In this document: one piece after another, positions 62,622-64,000 of the stretch
Layout: each line of letters begins with the position of its first letter
How positions within the stretch are numbered: the first letter of the stretch is position 1
Source of the DNA: Bacillus carboniphilus
Lineage (GTDB): Bacteria; Bacillota; Bacilli; Bacillales; JAIVKR01
Length of the DNA stretch: 64,000 nucleotides
NCBI RefSeq assembly: GCF_020524035.2
Contig: NZ_CP129013.1
Location: 3,100,001-3,164,000, forward strand
Direction of reading: 5' to 3'
The notes under the pieces: generated by a model
What the model was told of the DNA's origin: nothing
Seen by the model: the letters and a program-made list of their open reading frames with translations, nothing else
The model's database searches: none
Made by a program: the position numbers and the translations under genes

Positions 62622-64000
62622 ATGACGAAACAAACCCCTCCTGTACAAAAAAAACGAGTATTACAACGTTCAATTTGAAGATTTAACCCATGATGGTGCA
62701 GGAGTAGCGAAGGTTGACGGTTTTCCTATTTTTGTTCAAGGTGCTCTTCCAGATGAAAAGGGAAAAATAAAGGTTATCAAAGTAAAAAAAGGGTTTGCCT
62801 TTGGACGCTTAATGGAGCTCACTGAACAAAGTAAGGAAAGACAAGATGCACCTTGCCCAATCTATAAGCAATGTGGTGGGTGTCAGCTTCAACATTTAAG
62901 TTATCAAGGGCAACTCGACTACAAACAAAAACAAGTTAAAGATGTCCTTAAGCGCATAGGCAAACTTGATTTAGAAAAGGTAAAGGTCCATCCTACATTA
63001 GGGATGGAGGACCCTTGGAATTATAGAAACAAAGCTCAAGTCCCAGTCGGAGAACGTGAAGGAGGGCTTGTAGCAGGTTTTTATCAACAAAGGTCACATG
63101 AAATCATTAATATGGAAAGGTGTCTCATCCAGCAGGCAGAAAATGACCATGTTGTCCAAGCTGTTAAAGAAATTTGTGAACGATTCGGCATTAAAGCATA
63201 TGATGAAAAAAAGCATAAAGGATGGCTACGTCATATAATCGTTCGCTATGGCTATGTGTCGGGACAAATGATGCTTGTATTTGTCACAAAAACATCAGAT
63301 TTCCCCCATACAAAAGCCTTATTACAGGAAATCACGAGCCAGTTTTCAATGATTCGCTCAATTGTCCAAAACGTAAATAGTAAACGAACAAACGTGATTT
63401 TTGGTGAGGAAACGAATGTCCTGTTTGGCTCAGAATATATATATGACAAAATCGGTGATATAGAGTTTGCCATTTCAGCACGTTCGTTTTATCAAGTAAA
63501 TCCAGAACAAACAAGAGTACTATATGATAAAGCACTGGAATATGCAGAATTAACAGGTGAAGAATCCGTTATCGACGCTTATTGCGGGATTGGCACAATC
63601 TCGTTATTTTTAGCGCAAAAAGCAAAACAAGTTTTCGGTGTCGAAATTGTTCCAGAGGCGATTGAAGATGCAAAACGAAACGCAGAACTAAATGGAATGT
63701 CGAACGCCGAGTTTGCGGTCGGACAAGCAGAAGAGGTCATTCCAACCTGGTATAAGGAAGGGAATAAAGCAGAAGTAATTGTCGTCGATCCACCTAGAAA
63801 AGGCTGTGATGAAGCCCTTCTTCAAACGATCATCGATATGAAGCCAAAACGAGTCGTTTACGTTTCTTGCAATCCATCCACCCTAGCCAGAGACTTACAC
63901 ATCCTCGAACAAGGAGGATTTGAAACAAAAGAGGTCCAACCTGTTGACATGTTTCCTCACACATCTCACGTTGAGACAGTCGCGTTGATAGAGTTGAAAT
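62622..64000 (+). CDS. rlmD: RlmD/RlmCD-type 23S rRNA (uracil-C5)-methyltransferase, partial and frameshifted
   Basis: RumA/TrmA-family enzyme methylating uridines in 23S rRNA (U1939, and U747 in Bacillus YefA). A TRAM domain ([18 protein letters not shown]) is followed by iron-sulfur cysteines ([14 protein letters not shown]), SAM motif [27 protein letters not shown] and catalytic [16 protein letters not shown] 62622 follows AAAAGGAAG. Eight A residues at 62647-62654 (expected seven) break the frame after PPVQK; the correct frame continues [11 protein letters not shown]. The gene runs past the window end, reaching [10 protein letters not shown], so only a few codons are missing. Confidence 0.93.

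Overview
The window is a stretch of a low-GC Firmicutes chromosome, almost certainly family Bacillaceae. The evidence is gene content and order. The 3' end of a 23S rRNA and a 5S rRNA are followed by a complete 12-gene purine operon in Bacillus order (purE-K-B-C-S-Q-L-F-M-N-H-D). Then come yerA-yerB-yerC, pcrB-pcrA-ligA-camS, a delta-1-pyrroline-5-carboxylate dehydrogenase gene, gatC-A-B, dgkB and an rlmD-type rRNA methylase. This is the B. subtilis purE-to-yefA order, interrupted by two accessory blocks. I cannot name the species from the sequence alone.

Layout. 1-1139: end of an rRNA operon with a long 23S-5S spacer carrying a 133-bp tandem repeat. 1345-3070: an S66 LD-carboxypeptidase, a hypothetical gene and a NETI-motif gene. 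3061-16117: purine operon, preceded by a PurR box pair, a sigma-A-like promoter, a guanine riboswitch and a terminator; together the twelve enzymes convert PRPP to IMP and on to adenylosuccinate-linked steps. 16119-19947: two small membrane proteins, then yerABC. 20.0-34.8 kb: accessory block 1 (membrane proteins, an ECF sigma/anti-sigma pair, DJ-1/PfpI protein, MATE pump, GrpB-Nudix fusion, Nudix and HIT remnants, an IS701/IS4-like element). 34.9-41.6 kb: pcrB-pcrA-ligA-camS with an unexplained, strongly structured ~480-bp insertion between pcrA and ligA. 41.7-43.5 kb: MITE-like repeats and the P5C dehydrogenase. 43.6-58.0 kb: accessory block 2 (Ada repair protein, PEP-mutase-like protein, methyltransferases, a PaiB-like protein, hydrolases, DinB-like proteins, a GNAT enzyme and its duplicated tail, a 300-bp IS21-like mini-element, Hsp20, a coiled-coil protein). 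58.1-64.0 kb: gatCAB, dgkB and rlmD, the last running off the window.

Many reading frames are broken by exactly one base, often in homopolymers, including genes that are normally essential (ligA, gatB) and conserved pathway genes (purM). The most economical reading is residual consensus error in the assembly. I annotate those as intact genes carrying a frameshift. Genuinely decayed genes (HIT, a second Nudix, VOC, Nudix N-terminal piece, GNAT tail) carry several lesions or large truncations and are listed separately.

I did not see a CRISPR array, a tRNA gene, a prophage or a recognisable multi-gene defence system. The best candidates for something undescribed are the structured pcrA-ligA intergenic sequence (about 38090-38362), the GrpB-Nudix fusion protein, and the two families of small mobile elements.
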